From: Lachnospiraceae bacterium
GTDB taxonomy: Bacteria; Bacillota; Clostridia; Lachnospirales; Lachnospiraceae
DNA: 64,000 bases
Direction: 5' to 3'
Assembly (NCBI GenBank): GCA_015057435.1
Contig: SVEJ01000005.1
Coordinates: forward strand, 1 to 64,000
The first letter of the stretch is position 1; each line of letters starts with the position of its first letter. A model generated the notes under the pieces. That model was not told the DNA's origin and made no database searches. It worked only from the letters and a program-made list of their open reading frames with translations. Position numbers and translations under genes: made by a program. Of this stretch, positions 1 to 8,236 are shown piece by piece.

Positions 1-2
1 TC

Positions 3-170
3 TCCTTGACGTCGATAGTATATGCGGTGGCATTTATAGTGCTTTACTTTATAAGGTTCCAGCCGCTGTTTCAGACATTCTTCATTTGGGAGAATGTTTT
101 TATTCTATTACTTTTATTGGAAATGCAGTCCGAACAATATGTAGCAATCAAAGCTGAATCGAATAATTGA
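3..170 (+). CDS. C-terminal end of a membrane protein (5' truncated)
   Basis: Reading frame 3 is open from the window edge to TGA at 168-170 and gives about 55 residues. They are hydrophobic and aromatic-rich, with two likely membrane-spanning stretches (residues about 4-18 and 28-40), and end in a short polar tail. Frame 2 is open only to a TGA near 155 and reads less like a protein. A clean terminator hairpin follows 30 bases after the stop, which supports a real gene ending here. The family cannot be named from this fragment. Confidence 0.5.
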   Translation, partial: SLTSIVYAVAFIVLYFIRFQPLFQTFFIWENVFILLLLLEMQSEQYVAIKAESNN

Positions 171-200
171 TAAGATTCAATTTATCAGAGGTATAAAAAT

Positions 201-240
201 ATCCGGAGAAGAAATGAACGCTTCTCCGGATTTGCTTCTT
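201..240. terminator. Bidirectional intrinsic terminator
   Basis: A perfect 11-bp stem (201-211 with 221-231, arm ATCCGGAGAAG) encloses a 9-base loop. It is followed by T-rich sequence on the + strand and preceded by an A run, so the - strand also reads stem then T run. It lies between the convergent ends of the truncated membrane gene and the - strand regulator and can serve both. Confidence 0.85.
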
Positions 241-274
241 TATGACCACTACGCTTTTTCTGACGCGGATTTAA

Positions 275-1003
275 CTATCTATACTGTTCAATATTAAATT
301 CTTTTGCAACTTTTAGTACAACGCCCATGATTGTATATTTGCTCATTTCATTAGCCGGAATCATCTTGCCAAATCCGTTAATCGGATCGAGCCCGAATGG
401 GGTAATTCTTCTTAAGAACAGTCGTCCGGCTTCATTTACACAAAGTACGATATCGTTACGCTCCGGAGTATTGTGTTTTGTAAATAGTATAATATCATTC
501 AAAAAATATATCGGTTCGAAGTGTGATGTATTAAGTTTCATGCCGAAAGCGATACGTTCTTTTAGTTCTTTGGGATAATCTGTGATATCTAACGCTTCGT
601 ACCTACCGCTGTCATAGAAGATTCCGTCTCGCATATTACCTGTAAGGATGAATACGGATGTATGTTCTCTGCCGGTATGTCGGTTATGTAATGTTGTTTT
701 TTCTTCCAAATCAATTAAAACCTGGATTGTCTTTATTGAATGCTCGGACAAATTACGCATTTGCTTTATCATATTTTCTTCTTGGATTGCATATATAGAC
801 CTTCCAATCAGACTGTCTAATGAACAGTCTAAGACATCGGCTATCTTTAGGATGGATGACAATTTGATATCTTGCGATTTACCATATATAATTGAACGCA
901 ATGTATCTTCTGAAATATCTGCCTGAGCAGAAAGATAACTAAGACTGATTTTACCTTTTTGCAACTTGTCTCGTAAGTTTTGACGAAAGTAAATTAAATC
1001 CAT
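275..1003 (-). CDS. XRE-family regulator with a degenerate LexA/S24-like C-terminal domain
   Basis: This 242-residue protein starts at 1003 behind a TAGGAGGA ribosome site. Residues about 5-65 form a Cro/C1 helix-turn-helix (LSYLSAQADISEDTLRSII is the recognition region). Residues about 150-235 resemble the S24 peptidase fold: the stretch FLNDIILFTKHNTPERNDIV lines up with the corresponding part of LexA. In that alignment the nucleophile position keeps a Ser (NTSHFEP), but the catalytic Lys position reads Arg (FLRRI), so self-cleavage is doubtful. The gene is divergent from mutY with a 150-base gap. It is probably a repressor-like regulator responding to an unknown signal; its targets cannot be read from here. 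The HTH call is firm and the S24 comparison is by eye. Confidence 0.8.
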   Translation of the reverse strand: MDLIYFRQNLRDKLQKGKISLSYLSAQADISEDTLRSIIYGKSQDIKLSSILKIADVLDCSLDSLIGRSIYAIQEENMIKQMRNLSEHSIKTIQVLIDLEEKTTLHNRHTGREHTSVFILTGNMRDGIFYDSGRYEALDITDYPKELKERIAFGMKLNTSHFEPIYFLNDIILFTKHNTPERNDIVLCVNEAGRLFLRRITPFGLDPINGFGKMIPANEMSKYTIMGVVLKVAKEFNIEQYR

Positions 1004-1094
1004 AGTTTTCCTCCTAGAAAAAAGTTAGATTTAATATTAACAAATTTTTTGAAAGAATGCTACAAAAAAATGCATTTATTCTAAAAAAAGTAAT

Positions 1095-1123
1095 TTGTAT
1101 TTGAATATAAGAAATGATATGAT
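1095..1123 (+). promoter_or_regulatory. Sigma-A-type promoter for mutY operon
   Basis: TTGTAT at 1095-1100 and TATGAT at 1118-1123 are separated by 17 bases. The predicted transcript start is near 1130, which argues against the TTG codon at 1133 as the mutY start. Confidence 0.55.
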
Positions 1124-1153
1124 AGAGTATATTTGCATGAATTGGGTGATTTG

Positions 1154-2194
1154 ATGTTAATGGATTGGATAATCATAAAAGAACCATTGCTTAATTGGTA
1201 TAGAGATAACCATAGAGAACTACCGTGGAGAAATACGGATAATCCTTATCATATATGGATTTCTGAGATTATGCTACAGCAGACGAGAGTGGAGGCTGTA
1301 AAGGGATATTATCAACGTTTTTTGGATAGATTACCTGATATTCAAAGTCTGTGTCTTATTTCGGAAGATGAGCTTTTGAAACTATGGGAAGGACTTGGAT
1401 ATTATAACAGGGCACGTAATTTGCAAAAAGCCGCCAAGGTTATTATGGAACAATATCACGGAGAATTTCCGAAGGAATACGAAGAAGTTGTTTCATTACC
1501 TGGAATCGGAGAATATACGGCAGGTGCAATTTGTTCGATTTGCTTTAATCAAAGCACACCTGCAGTAGACGGTAATGTATTGCGTGTTATGACAAGAATT
1601 GCAAAATGGGACGCAATTATAGATCTTGCCAAGACCAAAACACAGGCAAAAGATGAGCTGATGAAATTGTATGCCCAAGGTAACTGTAATGAATTAACAC
1701 AAGCCCTTATGGAACTTGGAGCAACTGTTTGTGTGCCAAATGGTGTGCCGAATTGTGAAGCTTGTCCGTTAAGAGGTGTATGTCAGGCATATACTGAGCA
1801 AGATTATCTTTCTTATCCAAAACGTGCGCCGAAGAGAAAAAGAAAAATATACGAAAAAACTGTGTTTGTATTACACAACGAGGATTGTTTTGGTATAAGA
1901 CAAAGACCGGATAGCGGTGTTCTTGCTAATATGTGGGAGTTTTATCATACGGATGGTTACATGGATAAGCAAGAAGCTTTAGATTTTATCAGTGAAAAAG
2001 GATTTGGTCCGATTTTACTTGAAAAAGAAATACCATACACACATATTTTTACACATATGGAATGGAAAATGACAGCATACTTTATAGCATGTACGAAGAT
2101 GTTGTCCGATTTGACGTGGGTAACGAAGGAAGAGTTGGAAAGTAAGTATGCGTTACCGACAGCTTTTAAAATGTTTTTGGATAAGGAGCATTAA
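1154..2194 (+). CDS. mutY: A/G-specific adenine DNA glycosylase MutY
   Basis: MutY removes adenine mispaired with 8-oxoguanine or guanine in base excision repair. The HhH-GPD domain covers about the first 210 residues, with the catalytic-Glu motif SEIMLQQT near residue 38 and the catalytic Asp in TPAVDGNVLRV near residue 138. A [4Fe-4S] loop follows with spacing Cys-x7-Cys-x2-Cys-x5-Cys, one residue longer in the first gap than in E. coli. The C-terminal third fits the NUDIX-like domain that recognises 8-oxoG. I place the start at ATG 1154, which has a weak GGGTG site. An in-frame TTG lies at 1133, but it is almost at the predicted transcript start. The stop at 2194 is one base from the next gene, so the two are probably co-transcribed. 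Confidence 0.95.
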   Translation: MLMDWIIIKEPLLNWYRDNHRELPWRNTDNPYHIWISEIMLQQTRVEAVKGYYQRFLDRLPDIQSLCLISEDELLKLWEGLGYYNRARNLQKAAKVIMEQYHGEFPKEYEEVVSLPGIGEYTAGAICSICFNQSTPAVDGNVLRVMTRIAKWDAIIDLAKTKTQAKDELMKLYAQGNCNELTQALMELGATVCVPNGVPNCEACPLRGVCQAYTEQDYLSYPKRAPKRKRKIYEKTVFVLHNEDCFGIRQRPDSGVLANMWEFYHTDGYMDKQEALDFISEKGFGPILLEKEIPYTHIFTHMEWKMTAYFIACTKMLSDLTWVTKEELESKYALPTAFKMFLDKEH

Positions 2195-2195
2195 T

Positions 2196-2702
2196 ATGAC
2201 TTGTTTGGAGGCACAATCTAATATCATTGCCTATATTGATGGGAATCTTGAAAAAGACAAAAAGATAGAGTTTTTAAGACATATTCAGTATTGTGAAGAG
2301 TGCAAGGAAGAATTAGATATCTATTATACGATGATTGAGGGTATGAGACAGCTTGATCAAAATGAAACTTTAACAAAAGATTTTTCCAAAGCGCTTGATA
2401 AAAAAATAGAGACCGAATTAAAGCAAAACAGAAACAAAAAAGGAATTATGCGTTCTTCATTTCTTGTTATTTTGCTTGTTGCATTTTCGTTTGCATTGAT
2501 TGTCTATAACAACTTTTTAGATTTATTATATCAAGAGGAACAAGAAAAGTTAAAGCAAGCACAAGGTGATTACTATTATTATGAGACGTTTTCTGATTAT
2601 ATGTTTCAACCTGAAAAGCGAGAATTGATATTAAATGTTGAAGAAGAACAACCTGAGATGACCTTCTATGAAAAGGTCCGCTATTATCAATTTATGGAAT
2701 AG
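2196..2702 (+). CDS. Zinc-finger anti-sigma-factor-like membrane protein
   Basis: This protein of 168 residues starts at ATG 2196 with AAGGAG seven bases upstream, one base after the mutY stop. Near residues 26-33 it carries the zf-HC2 signature His-x3-Cys-x2-Cys (HIQYCEEC), typical of zinc-dependent anti-sigma factors. One membrane segment (about residues 86-107) separates this cytoplasmic domain from a short Tyr/Glu-rich outer tail. Anti-sigma factors of this class normally sit beside an ECF sigma gene, but none is seen here. It may act on a sigma factor elsewhere, or use the fold for another purpose. The domain call is good; the function is inferred. Confidence 0.75.
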   Translation: MTCLEAQSNIIAYIDGNLEKDKKIEFLRHIQYCEECKEELDIYYTMIEGMRQLDQNETLTKDFSKALDKKIETELKQNRNKKGIMRSSFLVILLVAFSFALIVYNNFLDLLYQEEQEKLKQAQGDYYYYETFSDYMFQPEKRELILNVEEEQPEMTFYEKVRYYQFME

Positions 2703-2731
2703 AGAAGATTATTGTTAAGGAAGGATAGAGA

Positions 2732-5368
2732 ATGAGTAAAATATTATTAGTAGATGGTCATAGTATATTGAATCGTGCATTTTATGGTTTGCCTGATTTG
2801 ACGAATTCCAAAGGTGAACATACGAATGCAGTATTAGGTTTTATTAATATTGTGTTAAAGATCATTGACGAGGAGAAACCGACACACTTTGCAGTAGCAT
2901 TTGACGTACATCAAAAAACGTTTCGTCATGAAATGTTTGAAGGATATAAAGGTACAAGAAAAGGAATGCCGGACGAATTAAGAAGTCAGGTTCCGCTTAT
3001 AAAGGAACTCCTAAAGGCGATGCATGTGACAGTAATTGAATGTCCGTCATTTGAAGCAGATGACGTGATTGGCACCTTAGCGAAAAAAGGTGAGCAGGAA
3101 GGAATGGATGTTTCTGTGTTATCGGGAGATCGCGATTTGTTACAGCTTGCTTCTAATCGAATTCTTATCAAAATCCCGAAGACAAAAGGTGGACAGACGA
3201 CCGTAGAGAATTACTACGAGGATGATGTGGTGGCCCTGTACGGCGTAACACCAACCGAATTTATTGATATGAAAGGGTTAATGGGAGATACATCTGATAA
3301 TATTCCTGGCGTTCCGGGAATCGGAGAAAAAACAGCATCTAAGATTATCTCTACATTTCATTCCATAGAAAATGCGTATGCACATATTGCGGATATTAAG
3401 CCGAATAAGGCAAAGGAGAACTTAGAAGCTTTTTATGACCAGGCACTTATGAGTAAGACGTTGGCAACAATTGAATGCAACGCGCCGGTTACGGAGCGTT
3501 TTGAAGATATGGAGTATGGCAATCTGTTCACACCGGAGTCGTATGAACTGATTAAGCAGTTAGAACTAAAAAGCCTGTTAAAGTATTATGATGTAGTTGA
3601 AGAAGTGAAAGAGTTAGAAGTCGATTTGCATATTATTGATGATCTGGTTGAGATGGAGAACTTTTTTGTCTCTTTGCGTTCTTGTGAAACAATCGGAGCA
3701 TTTGTATTGTTTCAGGATAATGATTTTCTCGGATTGGGAATTACAAAAGACGGAAAAAGAGCAGATTTTATTGTATGTTCCATGTTTATAACCGAGGAAC
3801 TGATTGCTGACCGGTTCATGGAGTGCTATACATCGAACGAGAAGATGTGTATTATTACGAATGATTTGAAGAAGATGCTCAAAGTCTTTTCATTTGTATC
3901 AGAACAAAGAATTGATGATACATCTGTTGCAGCTTATCTGCTTCGTCCGCTTAAGGACAGCTACAGCTATGATGATCTTGCAAGAGATTATTGTGGCCTT
4001 ACCGTTCCTGACAAAAAAGAATTACTTGGTAAAATGGAGCTATCCGCGTTTGTTTTACAAGAAGAGCTTGTTCGTAAGTATTTATTTTATGAGATTTGTA
4101 TTCCGTATATGTGTCATGAGCAATTAATGAAGGAATTACAAGATTGTAAGATGGACAAGTTATACGATGAAATTGAGATTCCGACTGTATATGTATTATC
4201 ACATATGGAAAAGGAAGGTGTTCGTGTAGACGCCAATGCATTACGTGCATATAGCGAAATGCTTGGTGAACGAATTACAGAGTTAGAAACGAAGATATAT
4301 GATGCGGCAGGTGGAGAATTCAACATTAATTCTCCAAAGCAGTTAGGCGAGATTCTTTTTGATAAGATGCAATTACCGGGAGCTAAGAAAACCAAAACCG
4401 GATATTCTACAAATGTGGATGTGCTTAACAAACTGAAAAATGATTATCCGATTGTTGCTGATGTATTGATGTATCGTCAGCTTGCAAAGTTAAAATCAAC
4501 ATATGCAGATGGTCTGTCTGCCTATATCTCTTCAGACGGAAGAATTCACGGAACATTTAATCAGACAATTACTGCAACGGGCAGAATTAGTTCTACAGAA
4601 CCGAATTTACAAAATATTCCGATGCGTACAGAGCTTGGCAGAAATATTCGAAAAGTTTTTATTCCGAAGGAAGGGTATGTATTCGTTGATGCAGATTACT
4701 CGCAGATTGAGTTGCGTGTTTTGGCACATTTTTCAAAAGATGACAAATTAATTCGCGCATACCATGAGAATCAGGATATTCATGCACTGACAGCATCACA
4801 GGTCTTTGGTGTACCGATTGATGAAGTAGACGATTTGATGCGACGAAATGCCAAAGCGGTCAACTTTGGAATTGTCTATGGAATTAGTGCGTTTGGATTA
4901 TCAGAGGACCTTGATATTTCGCGAAAAGAAGCAACGGAGTATATAGAAAGCTATTTCAAAACCTATCCGGGAATTAAGACGTTCTTAGATGATACAGTAG
5001 AAAATGCAAAGAAAACAGGGATTGTTACGACACTGTACGGAAGAATCAGACAGATACCTGAATTGTCATCGTCTAATTTCATGCAAAGAAGTTTTGGCGA
5101 GAGAATTGCAATGAATTCACCAATACAAGGGACGGCTGCAGATATTATCAAATTAGCGATGATACGTGTACATGAACGCTTACAAAAAGAACAACTACAG
5201 TCTTCTTTGATTTTACAGATACATGATGAATTATTAGTTGAAACACACATTGATGAAGTAGAGCAGGTAAAGAAGATTATTGAAGAAGAGATGATGAATG
5301 CTTGTCAACTTGCAGTTCCGTTATTGGTTTCCGTAAGTGTAGGAAATGACTGGTATGAAGCAAAATAG
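2732..5368 (+). CDS. polA: DNA polymerase I
   Basis: This 878-residue family A polymerase serves excision-repair synthesis and Okazaki-fragment processing. It has the full domain order: N-terminal 5'-3' exonuclease (about 1-290, with the GDxxDNIPGVPGIGEKTA helix-hairpin-helix region), a central 3'-5' exonuclease-like domain (about 295-470) and a polymerase domain (about 480-878). Polymerase motif A is DADYSQIELRV near 653, motif B is RRNAKAVNFGIVYG near 704 and motif C is QIHDEL near 830. The central domain shows no DxE metal motif where expected (it reads TIGAFVLF), so proofreading is probably lost, as in Bacillus. The start has an AAGGAAGG ribosome site. coaE follows 27 bases later, a common pairing in Firmicutes. 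Confidence 0.97.
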   Translation: MSKILLVDGHSILNRAFYGLPDLTNSKGEHTNAVLGFINIVLKIIDEEKPTHFAVAFDVHQKTFRHEMFEGYKGTRKGMPDELRSQVPLIKELLKAMHVTVIECPSFEADDVIGTLAKKGEQEGMDVSVLSGDRDLLQLASNRILIKIPKTKGGQTTVENYYEDDVVALYGVTPTEFIDMKGLMGDTSDNIPGVPGIGEKTASKIISTFHSIENAYAHIADIKPNKAKENLEAFYDQALMSKTLATIECNAPVTERFEDMEYGNLFTPESYELIKQLELKSLLKYYDVVEEVKELEVDLHIIDDLVEMENFFVSLRSCETIGAFVLFQDNDFLGLGITKDGKRADFIVCSMFITEELIADRFMECYTSNEKMCIITNDLKKMLKVFSFVSEQRIDDTSVAAYLLRPLKDSYSYDDLARDYCGLTVPDKKELLGKMELSAFVLQEELVRKYLFYEICIPYMCHEQLMKELQDCKMDKLYDEIEIPTVYVLSHMEKEGVRVDANALRAYSEMLGERITELETKIYDAAGGEFNINSPKQLGEILFDKMQLPGAKKTKTGYSTNVDVLNKLKNDYPIVADVLMYRQLAKLKSTYADGLSAYISSDGRIHGTFNQTITATGRISSTEPNLQNIPMRTELGRNIRKVFIPKEGYVFVDADYSQIELRVLAHFSKDDKLIRAYHENQDIHALTASQVFGVPIDEVDDLMRRNAKAVNFGIVYGISAFGLSEDLDISRKEATEYIESYFKTYPGIKTFLDDTVENAKKTGIVTTLYGRIRQIPELSSSNFMQRSFGERIAMNSPIQGTAADIIKLAMIRVHERLQKEQLQSSLILQIHDELLVETHIDEVEQVKKIIEEEMMNACQLAVPLLVSVSVGNDWYEAK

Positions 5369-5395
5369 TAATTAATACAGGAAATGAGGTAGCAT

Positions 5396-5989
5396 GTGAG
5401 AATTATTGGTATTACAGGTGGAATCGGAACGGGTAAAAGTACGGTTTTACAAATTTTGGAAAATGAATATAATGCCTATGTTGTTGAAGCGGATCGGTTG
5501 GCACATCGATTAATGGAGCCGGGAGGAAGTGCATTTTCTCAGATACTTTCTACATTCGGAGAAGAGATTCTCGATGAGAATGGTTATATTGACCGAAGTG
5601 TGCTTGGCGGAATTGTCTTTTCGAATCAGGAACGTTTACAACAGTTAAATGATATTGTGCATCCATTAGTCAAAGAAGCGATAAAGGAAGATATTGCAAA
5701 TAAGGCGCAAGAGGCATCTTATGATATCTATGTAATTGAAGCAGCGTTGTTGTTAGAAGATGGTTACAGGGAAATCTGTGATACGATTTGGTACATTTAT
5801 TCAGCAATGGATGTGCGTATTGACCGTCTGATAAAAGGACGCGGAGGTACAAGAGAAAAATGGATTTCGGTTATGAATAATCAGTCTTCGGAAGCGTATT
5901 ATCGCTTGCATTGCGATGCGGTTGTTGATAACGGAAAAACGTTGGAAGATACAAAGGAAGCAATAGCACAATTGTTGAATCAGTGCTAA
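5396..5989 (+). CDS. coaE: Dephospho-CoA kinase
   Basis: CoaE phosphorylates the 3'-hydroxyl of dephospho-CoA, the last step of coenzyme A synthesis. The protein is 197 residues, the usual size, with a P-loop GGIGTGKST at residues 8-16 and the family's EADRLAHRLMEPG and D-IVHPLV motifs. The start is GTG at 5396, set by the ATGAGGT ribosome site about six bases upstream; no nearby ATG fits the frame. It is probably co-transcribed with polA. Its last codons contain the -35 element of the next gene's promoter. Confidence 0.95.
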   Translation: MRIIGITGGIGTGKSTVLQILENEYNAYVVEADRLAHRLMEPGGSAFSQILSTFGEEILDENGYIDRSVLGGIVFSNQERLQQLNDIVHPLVKEAIKEDIANKAQEASYDIYVIEAALLLEDGYREICDTIWYIYSAMDVRIDRLIKGRGGTREKWISVMNNQSSEAYYRLHCDAVVDNGKTLEDTKEAIAQLLNQC

Positions 5990-6003
5990 GATTATGATAT
6001 AAT
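5975..6003 (+). promoter_or_regulatory. Sigma-A-type promoter overlapping the coaE 3' end
   Basis: TTGAAT at 5975-5980 and a consensus TATAAT at 5998-6003 are separated by exactly 17 bases. The -35 box lies inside coaE. It would start transcription near 6010 for the FtsA-like gene. Confidence 0.75.
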
Positions 6004-6040
6004 TTATTGAATGTAGATTTTTACAAAATGGAGATAAAAT

Positions 6041-8233
6041 ATGGCGGTTGTTACAAAATATCCGGAACCACTTGTTTTCGGTTTAGATATCGGAACAAGA
6101 AGTATTATTGGTACAGTTGGATACCGGGAAGGAAATCAATTTCATATTGTTGCGCAATGTATCAAGTATCACGACACAAGAGCGATGTTAGACGGACAGA
6201 TTCATGATATCAATAAAGTTGGAGAAGAAATCATCTTTGTGAAAGAGAATCTGGAACAGCAATTACAGGGACGAAAGTTAAAGGAAGTCTGTATTGCGGC
6301 TGCCGGACGTGTATTGAAGACGGCTATAGCAAAAGCAGATTATGATTTTAATGAAGATACTGTTGTAACACAGGAATATATACATTCACTTGAGATGTTA
6401 GGTGTTGAACACGCGCACGAAAAGATGCTTGAGAGCAATGAGACGGATGTTAAGTTCTTTTGTGTAGGTTACACGGTTGTTAAGTATTTTTTAAATAATT
6501 TTGAGATTACGAATCTTGAAGGTCACAAAGCACATACAATCGGTGCGGAAGTATTGGCTACATTTTTACCGGAAGAAGTAGTTGACGGATTATATGCTGC
6601 CGTATCAATTGCGGGTCTTGAAATTGCGAATATGACGTTGGAGCCGATTGCTGCAATTCAGGTTGCGATTCCCGAGAATTACCGTTTGTTGAATATTGCA
6701 CTTGTCGATGTTGGTGCAGGTACATCGGATATATGTATTACGAAGGACGGAACGATTATTGGATACGGCATGTTGCCGAAAGCAGGAGATGAAATTACCG
6801 AACAGATTATCAAGGATTTCCTTGTTGATTTTGCGACTGCAGAGAAGATTAAGACAATTGGACCGAAACGCAAAAGCTTAACCTACAAAGACATTATGGG
6901 AATCAGTCATAAGGTGACACCACAAGAAGTGTATCAGTGTATTGATGAGACGGTCGACAGAATTACAGAACAGATTGCACAACGTATTGTTGAACTGAAT
7001 GGTGACAAACCGGTTTCTGCGGTCTTCGTTGTTGGTGGTGGCGGTAAGATACCGGGATTTACTGACAAATTGGCAGCGCATCTTGAGTTACTCGAAGAAC
7101 GTGTAGCACTTAGAGGTGAAGAAGTGCTCGGTTTTGTTAATATTCATGTTGACGGAGTTAAGAAAGACCCGTTGCTTGTTACACCGATTGGTATCTGTCT
7201 GAATTTTTACGATCAGAAGAATCGTTTTATATACCTATCTGTTAATGGCGAACGCGTGAAATTATATGATAATGACAAGTTGACAGTTTTCGATGCAGCG
7301 TTGGCACATGGTTTGACGAATGAGTCAATCTTCCCAAAACGCGGAAAAGATTTGAATTATACGCTGAACGGAAAGAAGAAGTTTTTACGAGGTAAGAGCG
7401 GAGAACCTGCCGTTATCTCATTGAATGGCAAAGAGGTCGGCTTGAATCACCTGATTCAGGCAGGCGATCAGATTCAGATTAAAGAATCGAGTGTTGGTGA
7501 AGATGCGACAAGTGTATTGAATGACGTTGTTGATTTTAATGAGACAATCACGTTTATTGTGAATGATATGAATATAGAATGTCCGAAGGTTGCTGCTGTG
7601 AACGGTCAATTAGAATCGGGACTATATCAGATTCAGGATGGAGACAAAGTCGACGTTTTGAATTATTATACATTAAGTCAGGTTATGCAGTTCATGGATA
7701 TCGAGACACCGCATGAAGTTTTTGTAAATGGGGCAAGAGCGAATGCGGATACAAAAGTATACGAGAATTTCTCTGTGGCATGGATTGATAAGTCTGAGAT
7801 TTATAAGGCAGAATCGTTTGTTACGGAAGAGGTTGTAGACGATACAGATGAAGAAGTAACGCAACAACCGGCTAAGACTGATGTGCATGAATCCGTTGCA
7901 AAGGAAACAACCATAGAACCGAAAGATACATTTGCATCTCAAGTGAATGTAGGAGAACCGATTGGTGTTACGAAGAATGACTTGGTGAATCAATGGATTG
8001 AGAATCGAGATAAGAAATCACCGAGCACGGATATACATGTAACTGTGAACGGAAAGTCGATTGTGCTATCAGGCAAATCTAACTATGTATTTGTTGATAT
8101 TTTTGATAAATACGAATTTGATTTGAAAACTGTACGCGGTACCAAGTTAATTCAAAAAATTGATGGTATGGATGCGCAACATTTTAGCCCATTACATAAT
8201 GGTGCAGTAGTAGAATTGTATTGGAAGGAATAA
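6041..8233 (+). CDS. FtsA/PilM-like actin-fold ATPase with long C-terminal extension
   Basis: A protein of 730 residues with an actin/Hsp70-type ATPase core in its first ~400 residues. It shows the phosphate-1 motif FGLDIGTRS at 13-21, the phosphate-2 motif VDVGAGTSDI near 222 and the adenosine motif VFVVGGGGKIPGF near 328. An SHS2-like insert (about 85-200) matches the FtsA class. Classical FtsA is about 420 residues; here roughly 300 more follow, with repeated beta-rich stretches that look like small sandwich modules and an acidic Thr-rich linker near 590-640. No ftsZ or pilus genes are nearby. It could be a cell-division-associated scaffold or a separate filament-forming ATPase. The fold is secure; the role is inferred. 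It has its own promoter, and a diguanylate-cyclase-like gene follows three bases later. Confidence 0.8.
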   Translation: MAVVTKYPEPLVFGLDIGTRSIIGTVGYREGNQFHIVAQCIKYHDTRAMLDGQIHDINKVGEEIIFVKENLEQQLQGRKLKEVCIAAAGRVLKTAIAKADYDFNEDTVVTQEYIHSLEMLGVEHAHEKMLESNETDVKFFCVGYTVVKYFLNNFEITNLEGHKAHTIGAEVLATFLPEEVVDGLYAAVSIAGLEIANMTLEPIAAIQVAIPENYRLLNIALVDVGAGTSDICITKDGTIIGYGMLPKAGDEITEQIIKDFLVDFATAEKIKTIGPKRKSLTYKDIMGISHKVTPQEVYQCIDETVDRITEQIAQRIVELNGDKPVSAVFVVGGGGKIPGFTDKLAAHLELLEERVALRGEEVLGFVNIHVDGVKKDPLLVTPIGICLNFYDQKNRFIYLSVNGERVKLYDNDKLTVFDAALAHGLTNESIFPKRGKDLNYTLNGKKKFLRGKSGEPAVISLNGKEVGLNHLIQAGDQIQIKESSVGEDATSVLNDVVDFNETITFIVNDMNIECPKVAAVNGQLESGLYQIQDGDKVDVLNYYTLSQVMQFMDIETPHEVFVNGARANADTKVYENFSVAWIDKSEIYKAESFVTEEVVDDTDEEVTQQPAKTDVHESVAKETTIEPKDTFASQVNVGEPIGVTKNDLVNQWIENRDKKSPSTDIHVTVNGKSIVLSGKSNYVFVDIFDKYEFDLKTVRGTKLIQKIDGMDAQHFSPLHNGAVVELYWKE

Positions 8234-8236
8234 TGT

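Noticed and set aside
1133..1153. TTG at 1133 as the mutY start
   Set aside because: It lies almost at the predicted transcript start and has no ribosome site; ATG 1154 fits the family better.
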